A stretch of DNA of 64,000 nt from Seriola aureovittata (GCF_021018895.1 NC_079367.1:31616288-31680287); one strand, 5' to 3'; counted from the first letter of the stretch, positions 20,403 through 33,640 are shown. A program made the numbers and translations. Notes: generated by a model from the sequence alone, not told the origin.

Positions 20403-21446
20403 GTGCTTGAGCAGGATGAAAGGTTTGCTGAACTGTCTGCATGCAACACTGGCAGACAACTGACTATGAAGATTGACACTTGGGCCAAATGCAACGTCAT
20501 ATCCAGGGCTCTTCTACAGCACATTGACCCTACTGCTCACATCAACCTCAGCAAAAGAGCAAATCTTGTAGCCTACGGAGGTCACATAATCCAGACTCTT
20601 GGTGCGGCAGACATGAACTTTAGTTGCGGTTTGCTGCGATTCCAAGTTCTGGACAGAAACGTCAAGCCACTGCTGGGTCTCAGAGACAGTGTCAGACTCG
20701 GCTATTTGACTTTTGGACCAGAGGTGCATGCCATCGTCCAGCAGGAAGCGCCAGAGCTGACAGAGTACAAGGACCTATTTGACACCAGCACCATTGGCAA
20801 GCTGCCTGTGGTGTATCACATGCACCTGGATGACACCATGCACCCCACTATATGCGCTCCAAGACGGGTGCCACTGGCCATGAAGGACAGGATTGTTGCA
20901 GAACTGCATAGAATGACCCGACTGGGAGTCATCACACTGGTTAAGGAGCCCACTGAATGGGTTTCAGCCATGGTGGCTGCGAGCAAACGAGATGGTAGCA
21001 TGAGGCTATGCATCGACCCCGTCAACCTCAACAAAACCCTGGAAGAGGTGATCGCTGACATGCCTGATGCCAAAATGTTCAGCATTCTGGATGCTAAGTG
21101 TGGCTTCTGGCAGGTGCCGCTCAGCAAAGAGTCCTCAAAACTCACCACCTTTATGACTCCTGTGGGTCGCTATGCTTTCCTACGAATGTCCTATGGCATC
21201 ACCATGGGAAGTGAGGTTTTCCAAAGGTGCATGGAGCACCTTTTCGAAGGACAGCCGTGCGCAATTGTGATCGATGACATCTTGGTGTGGGGCTGCTCAA
21301 GAGAGGAGCATGATTTACGTCTCCGCCAAGTCATGGACAGGATACGGGCTGTCAATCTCAGACTGAACCCTGAAAAGTGCCGTTTCAGGGTCACAGAAGT
21401 TGCTTATGTCGGTCACCTGCTCACCAACCAGGGTGAGGCCGCCTGA
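20403..21446 (+). pseudogene. Protease and reverse transcriptase, gypsy element
   Basis: The protease site reads KIDTWAKCNVIS, with Trp where the family has Gly (DTGA). RT motifs follow: RLCIDPVNLNK, SILDAKCGFWQVPL, RMSYGITMGSEVFQR and the metal site IVIDDILVWG. The sequence between motifs 2 and 3 looks shortened. A frame break follows YVGHLLTNQG. Confidence 0.87.
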
Positions 21447-21490
21447 TTCCCCCGCCGGAGGACAAGCGCAGTCTCCAAAAGTTCCTAGGC

Positions 21491-21973
21491 ATGACCAACT
21501 ACTTGACCAAATTCATACCAGACTACAGTGAGACCACGGCACCCCTGCGCGAGCTGTTGCGCCAGGATGTAGACTGGTGCTGGCTGGAGCTCCACACAGC
21601 GGCATTCACCAAACTCAAAGAACTCATCGCAGGTCCCCCGGTGCTGCAGTACTTTGATGTGCACCAACCTGTTGTACTGTCGGCTGACGCTTCACAGCAC
21701 GGACTGGGTGCTGTCTGCCTCCAAAACGACAGGCCGGTGGCTTTCGCTTCAAGGGCCTACACAGAGACTGAGTCACGCTACGCTCAGATTGAAAAAGAGC
21801 TCCTGGCCCTTGTCTATGCTTGCACAAAATTCCATCACTACATATACGGACGGGCTGTAACTGTCGAGACTGACCATCAGCCACTCATTACCATAATAAA
21901 TGATGATGCTCCGCCTGCAGCGTTACAACCTCGAGGTCATCTACAAGAGGGGCAGGGAGCTCTACGTCGCTGA
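21491..21973 (+). pseudogene. RT thumb and RNase H, gypsy element
   Basis: The frame starts FLGMTNYLTKFIPDYSET just upstream of the first Met and includes the RNase H blocks LSADASQHGLGAV, SRYAQIEKELLA and TDHQPLITI. After the last block a deletion and frameshift near 21,895 ends the match. Confidence 0.87.
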
Positions 21974-22547
21974 TGCTCTCTCCCGTGCACATCTGCCCTC
22001 CACTGACCAGGCTGAGGAAATGGAGGAGTACGAGGTCATGGTGGTGGACATCCTCTCCTCACACAGGGTTGAGGAACTGAAGCGTGAGACATTGGCTGAT
22101 CCCGTGTACCGGCGTCTCTCTGAGGTCGTTGCTGCAGGCTGGCCCGATACATTTAGGGAGGTACCACGTAATCTGAGGCCATTCTACGCCATGAGAGATG
22201 AACTCACAACTGACAGTGGCTTGCTCCTCCGTGGACAGCGGTTCATCATTCCACATTCCCTCCAGCGTTACTACATGCAACAGCTGCACCAGGGCCACCC
22301 TGGTCTCGAGGCCACAAAGCGCAGGGCCAGGGAGACAATGTTCTGGCCGACCATCTACAGTGATATTGAAAGAGAAGTTTCCAGGTGTGCCCCTGTAATG
22401 CTCTCAAGCCACACCAGCCTAAGGAGCCCCTTCAACTACATGAAATCCCTGACCTACCGTGGTCCCTCACCGCAGCAGATGTTTTTGAGTGGGAGGGAAA
22501 AGAGCATCTTGTGCTTGTTGACTCTTACTCTGGCTGGTTCGAGATAG
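21900..22547 (+). pseudogene. RNase H tail and integrase zinc finger, gypsy element
   Basis: The frame starts inside the RNase H tail (RLQRYNLEVIYKRGRELYVA, then DALSR). It runs to the integrase zinc-finger histidines (LHQGHPGLEATKRRARETMF). A frameshift at about 22,388 shifts the Cys pair into the next frame. Confidence 0.85.
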
Positions 22548-23368
22548 ACCGGCTCCCAGGCACAACAAGTGCCACACTTGTAGCCAAGCTTAAACGCCAC
22601 TTTGCTACTCACGGAGTGCCACAGCAACTCATGACAGACAATGCTGCTTACTTCACAAGTAGGGAGTTCCAGGAATTTGCTCGCAAGTGGGACTTCTGTC
22701 ATGTCACCAGCAGTCCCCTGTACCCTCAGTCCAACGGGCTTGCTGAGAGAGCTGTGCGCTCAGCAAAGCACCTGCTGGAGAAATGTGCACGAGATGGAAT
22801 GGACATAGATGCAGCTCTCCTCAGCCTACGTAACATGCCCAGGGACGGGCTGCCGTCGCCAGCTCAATGCCTGCTTTCTTGGCGCACCAGGGCTTTCATT
22901 CCCATGTCCAAAGCCATATACTCACCCAGAGTGGAGACACATGTCCAAATGGCCCTGACACAGGCGAGACAGAGAGGAAAAGCCTACTACGACAAATCAG
23001 CTAGGCCGCTGGCTCCACTGCGAGCTGGGCAGACAGTGAGAATGCAGACACAGAGAGGACATGACAGGCTAGCAACAGTGCTAGGAACAGCACCACAACC
23101 CAATAGTTACCACGTCAAGGCTGGAGATGCTACATATGTCAGGAACAGACGCCACCTACTCCAGACACCTGAGACCTATGTTTCTGACTCCACGGCAGGG
23201 GACCCACCTGCTGTTCCTGCAATCGCACATCCACGAAGCCCACAACATGACAGTGTGTCACAGGGACAGCGGCCTGTGATTGTTACTTGCTCAGGGAGAG
23301 CGTCAAGACCCCACTCTCTCTACAAGGACTTTGTCACAGACCAGCTCTGTGATGTGCAGGCATACTGA
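22385..23368 (+). pseudogene. Integrase core and C-terminal region, gypsy element
   Basis: The 327-residue frame has the last Cys of the zinc finger, then LTAADVFEWEGKEHLVLVDS, LMTDNAAYFTSREF and YPQSNGLAERAV. These include the Asp, Asp and Glu of the DDE catalytic site. The usual Gly after the second Asp-Asn is Ala. It ends with a C-terminal DNA-binding-like region and stops at 23,368. Confidence 0.87.
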
Positions 23369-23473
23369 CATTTGACGCCCCCCCCCCCCTTCATGTTGCA
23401 GCCAGTTCTGGCTGTGTGGACTGTTGGACACTCATTCTAAAAAAAACTAAATTAAAATAAAAAAATAAAATAC

Positions 23474-23489
23474 GAAAAAAGGGGGAGGA
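23474..23489 (+). promoter_or_regulatory. Polypurine stretch upstream of the 3' LTR
   Basis: GAAAAAAGGGGGAGGA has the form of a gypsy polypurine tract but lies 144 bases before the mapped LTR. A shorter purine stretch (AAGTGGGA, 23626-23633) directly abuts the LTR. It could be a second, internal priming site. Confidence 0.4.
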
Positions 23490-23633
23490 CAACAGATATA
23501 TGTTACATGTTCTGCATTTACACATTATATGCATAACCCACATGTTCATTCTATAGATGCTTGGGGTTTCGTCATAATGCAAGTCTGTGTTATTGTCTAT
23601 TATGTGCTTCGTTGACATATAACTTAAGTGGGA

Positions 23634-23795
23634 TGTAGACTGTGTTGACAGTTTCTATGGTTACTGCTACAGTGTGATGGTGTCGGGCACGGGGAATGCT
23701 GGGTACAAAAAAGTTGTTGATTTTCTTAGCTTATAAAAGTTAACGGGTGTTGCACTGTGACTGTCTGCAGTCTTCCTCATTCATGCAGATCTACA
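23634..23795 (+). repeat. 3' LTR of the 19.3 kb gypsy element
   Basis: It begins TGTAGACTGTGTTGAC, ends CAGATCTACA and is followed by the GTCAC duplication. Confidence 0.92.
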
Positions 23796-23800
23796 GTCAC

Positions 23801-24440
23801 AACCTCTGTTCATCTGTTCGCAAGAGCTGCTCTCTGCTCTTCCTCCTTTATATTACTCTTAGGGCACCACTTTACAATCAGACTATCTTTGTAAAGGATT
23901 TATAAATGGTTTATAAATAGGTTATTAATAAGCTTGTTAACACTTTATAAATCATAAATAAACAATACATTCATACACTGATGCAGGCTCACTATTTGGC
24001 AAGATCAGGTTAATGCTTACTACTCATTAATCTTACTAATGACTTACTTGTATTTATAACTGGTAAAAGAGAGACTTATAGTAACTCATTAAAAGGTAGT
24101 AACTCATTAGTAAGATTAATGAGTGTTGGCTGTTCCTCTGACGAACCTTACATTTCTGTTGCCATTTTGTTTAAAGTTGGTCTTTGCTGACATGAATTTT
24201 TGTTTGTTTCATTACATCACACTGTCTAGTTACACTGAAGCTGAAAATCAAAACTTAAAACTAATCTTTATGTTTTAACTTGCAGTTAGAACCTTACTGA
24301 GTTGTAACTGTTACCATTCTACCACCAATGGGTCGGCCTTGGTCTCAATGAATCAGTTAAACCCAGTAAATACAGCAGTCCATGTTGTTCTTCTGATGAG
24401 ATTACTGTAAACTTTCTGAACTGCATCACCCTAGAGATCC
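23801..24440. other. Intron sequence without recognised gene
   Basis: AT-rich sequence with short TTATAAA and AGTAACTCATTA repeats; the latter occur in inverted pairs at 24016-24050 and 24080-24125. No exon signal is seen. Confidence 0.5.
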
Positions 24441-24601
24441 TTTGCTCCCACTGCTCCCATCAGGCTATACAACACCTCACCCAAAGGAAGTGGACTAATC
24501 TAATTATTATTGCTTATTTATTATTAACTGTTTTTATTGTTATTATTTTTATCAACAATGAGCAAATGGACACATGAATTTCCCCTAGGGGATAAATAAA
24601 G

Positions 24602-24679
<78 letters not shown>

Positions 24680-24680
24680 A
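24441..24680 (+). mobile_element. LINE 3' end with (TATC)n tail
   Basis: CATCAGGCTATACAACACC, then GAATTTCCCCTAGGGGATAA and ATAAAGTATCTATC lead into about 19 TATC units (24602-24679). This is the typical 3' end of a fish LINE family. Only the last few codons and the 3' UTR remain. Confidence 0.65.
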
Positions 24681-27600
24681 CCCACCAAGGTGGCCATGAT
24701 GTCAACTTTCAAAACACAGTATATCATCATATTCCTGGTCCAAAGAGGATGAATCCTTCAGATAAATCATCAGTCTGTTGTTTGTTGTGTCCAACACGTT
24801 CATATTGTGACTGTAATGCACACTGCAGTCTCTATGGGACACTAATCAGACTTTTGCACCTTCTGCTGTACTTTAGTACAAATGTTTTCAGGCATATGAT
24901 CACTGCCAGAAGTGAAACTCTACAAGAACAAAACCTTTTCATTCATACTAACATAACACACAAAAAAGCCCTGACGGGGCCTCCAAAGTCATCTGAGAGT
25001 AGTGAGTCTGTAATCTGTGATCTCAGACTGGAGGAAACTGAGTCCAGCCTCAGATAAACACCACCCTCTGCATGAAGAATTCAAAGCATATGGCAGATAT
25101 GAAAAATGTACACTAGAGACATTCCTCGAAACCGGACTTTAAAGATTCCCATCCAATCAACCTTTAGGAAAGACTTGTCGCTTCCAGCACATGAAACTCA
25201 CCAACATAAGAGCTATGGAGGTTAATTTGTTAATTTATTTTCTGTTCACCTCATGTTGTTTAATTGTCCAAACAGATACGTGTAAATTGATTTGATACAA
25301 ACAGACAGACATCAATGTTGGTCTCTGCTGGTCGTGCAGGTTGAAGCCAACTTCATCTCTGCCTCCATATCCTCCCAGACTCTAGGTAATTACAGCTACT
25401 CCCATGAGCTTGAATTCATCTCCACCAATCAGAGGTAACATGACACCAGCCTCCAGTCTGCACAGCCACTCCACTCCACAGACCTCTTCAACTCTGTACT
25501 TCCCCTTCACTCTGCCTTCAAATTTTGTTTGCATTTGCAAAAAGTAGTTTCCAACGTCCAAATGACAATGACATTGTATGTTAGTATCATACACTGTGTC
25601 AGTGTACTGTATAGTGTTATAATTCATTTTTTGTGGCTTTTTTCATTTTTTATTGTATAGTTCAGTGAAACTCTATGAGTATAACTGAATAATCTAGCTT
25701 TATCTCTATCAAATTAACTCAGTTATTTTGCTAGAACCAATCAACATCAGGCACTTACTATTTTTCACAATTACTGAAGAAATATATAAATTTAAGAGTT
25801 GTTATTTCTAAGTTGTTATGCTGTACATTTTAACAACATGTTAACAACATGTTACAGCTGAAAACATCGCATTCACACCTATAAACTAACATGAACACAT
25901 GCATGACGCTCATGGATGGACTGAGAGTGAGTAAGACTAAAGTTTTGCTTGTGTTCGCTCACACACTGCTGTTATCCACAGATCTCTGCTCTGCTCTTTT
26001 CAGTGGTTGCACTGATCAGGGATCAGGTAAATGCGACAGCAGCTCCTTATGTCCTCTGTGTGATCATATGCATCTTGGAAAGATGGATGTATTTACAGGG
26101 AAGCAGGGCTATCAGATTCAGCAGGACGTCACATGAAGTAGTCAAGTGTAAAGTTAGTTGCTAAGATGGAGATTTATGCAGTGCAGTTGGGAGCAAAGTT
26201 GTAGTGCTATTTGTTTAAGTACCAGAACTCACCTCCTCCGCTCTGTCTTAATCACAGGTAGAGCTGCTCTTTATAACAACCTCATGAATTTATGATGATT
26301 TCTGCCTACTTTATGAACAGTTTCTTCATGTGTGAATGAGGAATGGAAGGATGTTTTCTGTCTTTTCATCTTTACTAATCAACCATTTAATTCACTGAGC
26401 AGCTCAGAGGCTATCAGCAGCTACTGGCATCTTTTAAGGGGGATTGTTTTCTTGCATAGTACTCAATGAATAATTGATGTCTGGAAATCGATCGATATAC
26501 TTTAAATATCAATATGACAATTTTGACCATTTCATTTGTTTTTATTAGCTTTCTTCATAACATATGCTTTAGTGATGATTGGATCTTCAAGTGATAAAAA
26601 ATTTATATAAATATCAACCAGATTATATGAACTGCAGATATTTTATTTCATCACTTCGAGAAAAAAACTAGTGGAGCTTCATTCCAGTGCGCTCCAGCAG
26701 CACTACACCTGTGGTTGGGAGGAGAAAGGTTGAGGATGAGGGGAAGAAAGAGATTGCACCAATGGCCCAAATGTCTTTAAGTTCCTCTCCAGACATGTTT
26801 TAAACTATGTAAAATCCTACTGTGATTCATATTTAATTTAACATTGTTTTCCCACATAAAATGTGAAAAAAAATCAAAACTGGGTCTGAAGCTCTTACTC
26901 TTACTTCCTGATTGAGAAATGTGGATCAGGCCTTGAGCCCCGCCCACCACCTGCTTGCTTCAGGTGGATAGGTGACAGAGCAGAGATAATCAAGATGGTT
27001 AGAGGAAACATCAAAGACTCAGCCACATGTGCCACATCATATGTCTTGTATTATATAAAAACGTCATATGGACATTAACAAGATTAAACATGTGATTTTC
27101 TTTAACTTAAAGATGTCAGTGAACATTTGTAAACTATCTCCACATAGGACTTCACCTAATCTAAACTTAGTAACCTGCACCGTTACTCATAACATACTTT
27201 CACTTTCATGTGCCATCAGTTTGACTGTTCCTGGAACAGTTCACTACTCTGTTAAAACTTGGCTTTAAAGACCTCACCCCCGCCCAGCCTCCAAAGCCCC
27301 CCTGGCTCTACAGCTCATCAATTTACAGCATTACAAACAGCACACACATCCAAGTTGAGCTTAGCAGCATAAATTAGCCCAGCATCTGTCTCGGTCATCC
27401 CCCTGGATCTACGCAGAGATCAGACCTGTGTCTGCTAATGTCATTTTAATAGCAGCCTGTTTCATGATACATTAGCCTACACTGATACAAAGTGTTATGA
27501 TATTTGTGAAAGAGAAAAGATTTCTTTAAAGCACCTCAGTTCTGCTTTTGGCAACTTCAGATGGCAGAGAAGCTGCATTCCTGGAGCCATTTTGTTATTT

Positions 27601-30470
27601 GGCATGTTTCTCTTTTTATGGAGGATAACTAACCAAACAAAGACTCTCATCTCATGTTCCCCACGGGGCTGCACTGGAGTTCACAAACCTGCAATCCAGC
27701 ACATTTCCCTCCAAATATGACCCAGCGGATCACAGTGGAAAAATGTAGAGCAGACGCTGACAGAGACCAACTGTCTTCACTTCTGGTAATTACATTACTG
27801 TCTCACTTTGAATGCACTGAGCACTTTGATTTGAAAATAACACACATGCTCACTGAATGAATGTATGTGTTAAGGTATGATTGCAAATACTGACCAGATA
27901 CTAGAATTGACTTTTCAATCAGAAAAATCCTGGTTCCAGACCATCACCGCCCACATAGATCATTATTATGTGGGTGCTGGGGAGGTTGGACACCCACAGT
28001 AAATTGTGAGCACCAATCCAGACACTACACTGTGCGGTAACCGAATCAGAACAGTAATGCTGTCCAGTAAAGACTCAGAGGAACTGCCACAGTGTCAAAG
28101 CAGGGAGGTTTAACTGAACTAAATCTGTGTGTCTTCATTTGTATATTCCTTAGACGTTTTTTTTGACCTTGCTGTTGGTTCACGGTGTTTCGGATCAACA
28201 AGCGTCCCTGTTATAAGGTGACCATCAACAGAAAGTGTACTATGTACGCCGTGTATATGCTGTTGTCCACATTTAAAGATGGCTTAGCTGGTTACTAGGT
28301 CTTGCCAGCTTTCATGTGTGAAAAACCAGGACACTCAGAAAACGACTCATGGTGGGGTCGTGGATGTGAATGCGTACAGCAGTTTTCAGATAATAAGGTA
28401 AACGTTCGTATTTCTACCACCGGTCAAATAAAAATAAGTCTATAGGCATGGCCCTTTGCTAATCGTCACTGTTGTACCTGTTTTCACATGTTTACAGACA
28501 TAGGATTAGACATAACTAGGAAGAAAAAAGAAAAGCAGTAGAAGGGAACAAATGAACTTTTATTTGAAACTATTAAACTCTAAATTAGAAGTGCATCTTT
28601 GCAAAAACTGAAACAATTTGTCACACGAAAGAATATAGATTTATATAGAAGAATATACATCTTCTGGGGCCGGCGCTCAAAAAAGAGAACAATCCCAGGA
28701 AAACCAGGACGGGTGGCTACGCTATTGGTTACCGAATAGGAGGAGAGGGCAACTGCTTCAAGGCCCCACATGTCCAGGTTTACACAGTAAAAATCAGTAG
28801 GTTCAAAGTTGAACCCCTGTGGGTAAACGTATTGTAACACCCATGCAAATATGGATTATACCAGTACCCATGGGTACAAACCCACCCACAAGGGGATTGA
28901 TTTGATCCATTTGACACCAAGTCTAAACAACCAATGGATTCTGGTTAAATATACCAAACAATATTGTTTTGGTGCTATATTAATCTACACCGGAGCTCAT
29001 CAACCATGTTTTGCTCCAGGGCCCCTTAAGGATTTATCTGACCATGGAGAAAGTCTGAAAATAGTTAAAAAGAAGCAAGTGAATATGGACTAATCATTTA
29101 ATTGAAATAAATCAATTACAGTTATAAGCCCTTTAACAGAGCAGCCCCAATTTGTGGTAAGTGAGACATGTAAGAGTGGATTATATGAGGAGCCAGCCCT
29201 ATAATCACAGATGTTGTTTACTGACTGACTGGGTGAGTGATCATAGTTCCACCATTGGTCACCGAATGCCATGTGACTGTCTTTGCTCGTGTGTGTTTCC
29301 TCATTGGTTGTTGCTCTTTCAAAATGAAACAGTTTCTATTAGGGGGCATTCACAGTCTGCAGTGTTTCCAACTTAGAGACTCTGTCGCTAGATTTACAAG
29401 CTTTTTCTCAATAAAAGCACTGAGTGACAAATCTATTGGACAAACTTTAGTTACTAAGAAGAGTCTCCAGTGCTGCCTCTCTCTCTGTGTGTCTGCTCTG
29501 CAGAAGTTTGTTACCCAGACAGAGGCTGTGCTCTGTGTGAGAGACAGAATAAGAAAGATATTGTATAGTGTCTCTTCTAACTTTCTCTCTGAGTGATCAT
29601 TTTATAGTAAACACAGTTGAAATCACAGCTCAGTCTTTATCTTTAACTGATGTGTTTGTCATGGTTGATGTCATGGTTATAAAATCAGGATTTTAGCAGC
29701 AGCAGAGCAGCAGCTTAGAGACTAAGAGCTAAGAGACTGCTGGTTAACATGTAGTCTTAATTCACTTCAAACTTGTTCCGCTGTCATGACAACAGAAACA
29801 GAAAAACATGTAAATGAGAACAGTTTCATTGTGAATTCAGCTATAATAAAGTGCCCAACAATTTTCAACCACATCCTCGATTTTGCATACTGACCAAACG
29901 TGGTCCAGAGAGATACCAGGTTTTGACCGGGTTTTGTTGGTTTACCGCAGGACAATGTCACTTGTTTTTACAGCAGCTTCACATCTACCAATCTGACTTC
30001 ATTGTTAAGTGCCTGTGGCCCGGCTGCTCTGTACATGTTTGATATGACCTCAGAAATAAAGTAGGTTGATTTGACTGATAAACTGATTGACCTAACTGAA
30101 TGGTAATGTGACAATCAGTTCATAGATTTCGTATGTGTTTTGGGGGCCCTCCTAGTGCCTTGGACTCCCCTCATGTTTATGTTACATGCAGCAGCAGAAT
30201 AAGTGAGCATTCGGAGCAGTGAGGCCTGAGGGGATCCAGCAGGAGAAGCAGCGATGCAGCTCTGAAAACTGGAGCCAGAGACACAGAAAGTTTCTGAGTT
30301 TGGTGGTCTGAAAGCATTTGACCTACTTATTTTTATTTGAGTTTAATGGAGCTGTAAGGAGGCGACAGGCAGAGAGCAGAGAGTGGAGTGAGGTGAAGGA
30401 GGGGTCGACTTCCACACTGACAATGGAAACTGACACACACACACACAAGCTTGTATGGATTTTGATGAAG
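24681..30470. other. Intron sequence without recognised gene
   Basis: I see no exon with convincing splice signals or homology. The only assignable part is the dispersed repeat at about 29225-29440, which is shared with 48.3 kb. Short unrelated reading frames here lack any known motif. Confidence 0.5.
29225..29440 (+). repeat. Dispersed repeat (pair with 48.3 kb)
   Basis: TGATCATAGTTCCACCATT, GTTGCTCTTTCAAAATGA and GACTCTGTCGCTAGATTTA recur, inverted and diverged, at 48285-48530. It is a known style of teleost interspersed repeat and has no coding frame. Confidence 0.7.
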
Positions 30471-30521
30471 ACTTTTACTATGTATGTATGCAGTGATTTA
30501 AGTGCATGGAGTCATATGTAT

Positions 30522-30770
<249 letters not shown>

Positions 30771-31430
30771 CACACAGAATAGGAAAATTGGGGTGAAGGA
30801 TGACAGTGTGTATCTGTACAGCGCAATAAAAGAGTTTAAAAACAGCATTTTGAAAACTTTAATACTTGTTTGTGCTCTGATGAGTTTCTCTTATCGGTGT
30901 CTTTTATCTGAGTTAGTATGACAGACACTTTTATATAGTTCAGTACTCTGACACCAAGTCCTCCACGATTCACCTTCCTGGTCTAACTCATTCTCAGTGA
31001 GGAATATGACCAGTCCACTCACTCAGCCTCTCTTCTCCACACAGTTTTTAATTAAATTTCCTTTTCGAATCTGATTGTTGGAACAGCTGATGAATTGTGA
31101 CCAATGTGCCCTGCCTTCTTAGAAGAGCACTCACTGCATGTCATTGACAGGTTAAAAAAAGAATCCAAATCAATGCAGCAGAGCCAGAGGTATCTTTTTT
31201 ATTCCACCCATTCTTCTTCCTTGTCAAAACCCAGGACCTACATGTACCCACAATGCAACTCAACCACTGAAAGTTGGGTGGGAGATCTGTCATCTGTTCC
31301 TGACAAACTCTGAATGAAAAAAGAGTGTGGTTTATGAGCAGAGAAATGTGTTTTAGTAGAAACACAGAGAATTCTGCTTTATGGAGCAGAAGAAGAGTCT
31401 GGAGCAGGATCTTTGTCTAATCCAGAACAT
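30771..31430 (+). repeat. Left copy of an inverted, rearranged repeat (blocks A then B)
   Basis: Block A (30771-31290) matches 32657-33195 inverted, and block B (31291-31430) matches 33246-33390 inverted. A 69-codon frame at 31104 (MCPAFLEEHSLHVIDRLKK...) is kept almost unchanged in the right copy. It has no recognised motif and is probably only part of a young repeat. Confidence 0.85.
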
Positions 31431-31448
31431 CACACACACACACACACA

Positions 31449-31500
<52 letters not shown>
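31431..31500. repeat. CA microsatellite
   Basis: An almost pure CA tract adjoins block B of the inverted repeat. Confidence 0.95.
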
Positions 31501-31501
<1 letters not shown>

Positions 31502-32656
31502 CAGACAGTCAGATGTTTGGCTGAATGTCTGTGTGTGTGTGTCACTGTGTGTTTCACATCTTAAACCAAAATGGTTTTGATTCAAAGTCGTGAATTTCAA
31601 CAATGGATGTGGTTTGATACTCATCCTGAAAATGAGTGAAAACACAGTCATGTGCTCTTCATCTTCAAAACACTTTTCAACAATTCCACATGCTGATATA
31701 ATAAAACTACACACAGTAAATACAATAATAAGTAAAACCTTTAAGATTGAAGACAGTAAATTGAAGGAATTCATCTAATAAATGATTTTACTAAACGTCA
31801 GCACATATAAAGAACAAAGCAGAACAATATCTGTGGGTGTGGACTTAGGAAGCCACAAGCTGACCAGACCTCTGTAGCCTCATCTCTGCTGCAAGCTCCA
31901 GGCTCCAGGCTCCAGGATACATTAGCCACTAGCCAGCCATGATCAGAGCTGGTCCAATTACATAGTTGATGAGGAAAGGAGCTTCAATGCTTCCTATCTT
32001 ATCTCCTTTAGCAAAGGAAACACTGGACCTTCCTCTATGAAAGGAAAGGAGAAATGCCATCCTACAATTCCTTCCTTAAAATGGCGCACCATTGTAGTTT
32101 CACCACAGCAGACCCACATAAATGTATTGACAACAGAGCTGCTGTTTTATGTTTGTGACTCGAACTGATGGAAATCCTTGTCTGATGGACTGAAACCCAA
32201 ATCCCTAAATATAGATTTCTCTTTAAATCAGTTAGGAGTCATCATAGGAACAAGTAGATTGAATTTATAGTGAACAATATCATCATCATAACAAAATACT
32301 ACAGCCTATACATAAATATTGTTTTTTGATATCCCCTCACTGTGTAAAGGACTAAAAATGAATTTTCTCTACTTAACAAAAGTATAAAAATGTCAAAAGC
32401 GCCTACGACAGGACACTATAAATTTATGCCGGAATATAATTTATTCTGATCTCTTGCTCAGTTCCTTATTTCTTTTTAATTATTTATATTTTTTATATAT
32501 TAAGCTTAGTGTAAGTGCAGTTGGATTCCCTCAGCACTCTGGTGTGTTTTCCTACATCCTTATGAATTCTCCTTCACTTCTTTCCTTGACCTCAAGACAT
32601 TTTCCATCAAGGTCAAGGAGAAGGGTTTAGAGAGATTATTTTGACTTTTCGAGTGG
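31501..32656. other. Spacer between the inverted repeat copies
   Basis: AT-rich sequence with no coding signal. The triplicated CTCCAGG phrase near 31900 is the only local repeat noted. Confidence 0.5.
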
Positions 32657-33196
32657 AGCCCAGATCTCCCACCCAACTTTCAGTGGTTGAGTTGCATTGT
32701 GGGTACATGTAGGTCCTGGGTTTTGACAAGGAAGAAGAATGGGTGGAATAAAGAAGATATCTCTGGCTCTGCTGCATTGATTTGGATTCTTTTTTTAACA
32801 TGTCAATGACATGCAGTGAGTGCTCTTCTAAGAAGGCAGGGCACATTGGTCACAATTCATCAGCTGTTCCAACAATCAGATTAGAAAAGGACATTGAATT
32901 AAAAACTGTGTGGAGAAGAGAGGCTGAGTGAGTGGACTGGTCATATTCCTCACTGAGAATGAGTTAGACCAGGAAGGTGAATCATGGAGGACTTGGTGTC
33001 AGAGTACTGAACTATATAAAAGTGTCTGTCATACTGACTCAGAGATAAAAGACACCGACAAGAGAAACTCATCAGAGCACAAACATTAAAGTATTAAAGT
33101 TTTCAAAATGCTGTTGTCACTGTTTTCAAACTCTTTTATTGCGCTGTACAGATACACACTGTCATCCTTCACCCCAATTTTCTTATTCTGTGTGTT

Positions 33197-33247
<51 letters not shown>

Positions 33248-33390
33248 TGTTCTGGATTAGACAACGATCCTGCTCCAGACTCTTCTTCTGCTCCATTAAG
33301 CAGACCTCTCTCTGTATTTCTACTAAAACACATTTCTCTGCTCATAAACCACACTCTTTTCTCATTCAGAGTTTGTCAGGAACAGATGAC
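32657..33390 (-). repeat. Right copy of the inverted repeat (A', TG tract, B')
   Basis: A' (32657-33195) and B' (33246-33390) are both reverse complements of the left copy but occur in the order A', (TG)n at 33203-33246, B'. A simple inversion would give B' before A'. The A' part contains the counterpart of the 31104 frame at 32613-32846 on the minus strand. Confidence 0.85.
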
Positions 33391-33559
33391 AAATGCTCAG
33401 GGCTGTTTTTACAGCAGAGTGTCGACAGGTTTCAGTTTCACTCAACAAACAGACGTTTAAACATAAATCAAAACTGACAGAATAAAGTTCTGTGATCACC
33501 CCCCACAGGCTGCAGTGTTCATCTCAGCCAAACAACACAGTCCCGATGGTTCACCTGTT

Positions 33560-33640
33560 CTAAGAGTGTTTTCACACCTTTGCTTTTTAGTCCAGTTAAA
33601 CCAAACCCTGGTTGATTTTCCACCTCAGTACGATTTGTTT
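33560..33640. mobile_element. Left end of a hAT-like MITE
   Basis: CTAAGAGTGTTTTCACACCT at 33560-33579 is the inverted partner of AGGTGTGAAAATGTCCTTAG at 37569-37588. The following TTTAGTCCAGTTAAACC and GTACGATTTGTTT fit a common teleost hAT-type MITE. It breaks off at about 33,640. Confidence 0.6.

Larger units (their letters stand above)
19348..23795 (+). mobile_element. Ty3/gypsy LTR retrotransposon, complete ends, decayed
   Basis: The 4448-base element has LTRs of 169 and 162 bases, a perfect GTCAC target duplication (19343-19347 and 23796-23800) and a tRNA-Leu primer site next to the 5' LTR. The order is gag, protease, RT, RNase H, integrase. The LTRs differ at roughly ten positions plus small indels, so it is older than the element at 8.7 kb. 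There are at least four frame breaks, an in-frame stop between gag and protease and a changed protease active site. Confidence 0.92.

Noticed and set aside
24602..24679. Possible CRISPR-like regular array
   Set aside because: It is a pure TATC tetranucleotide tail of a LINE with no spacers.
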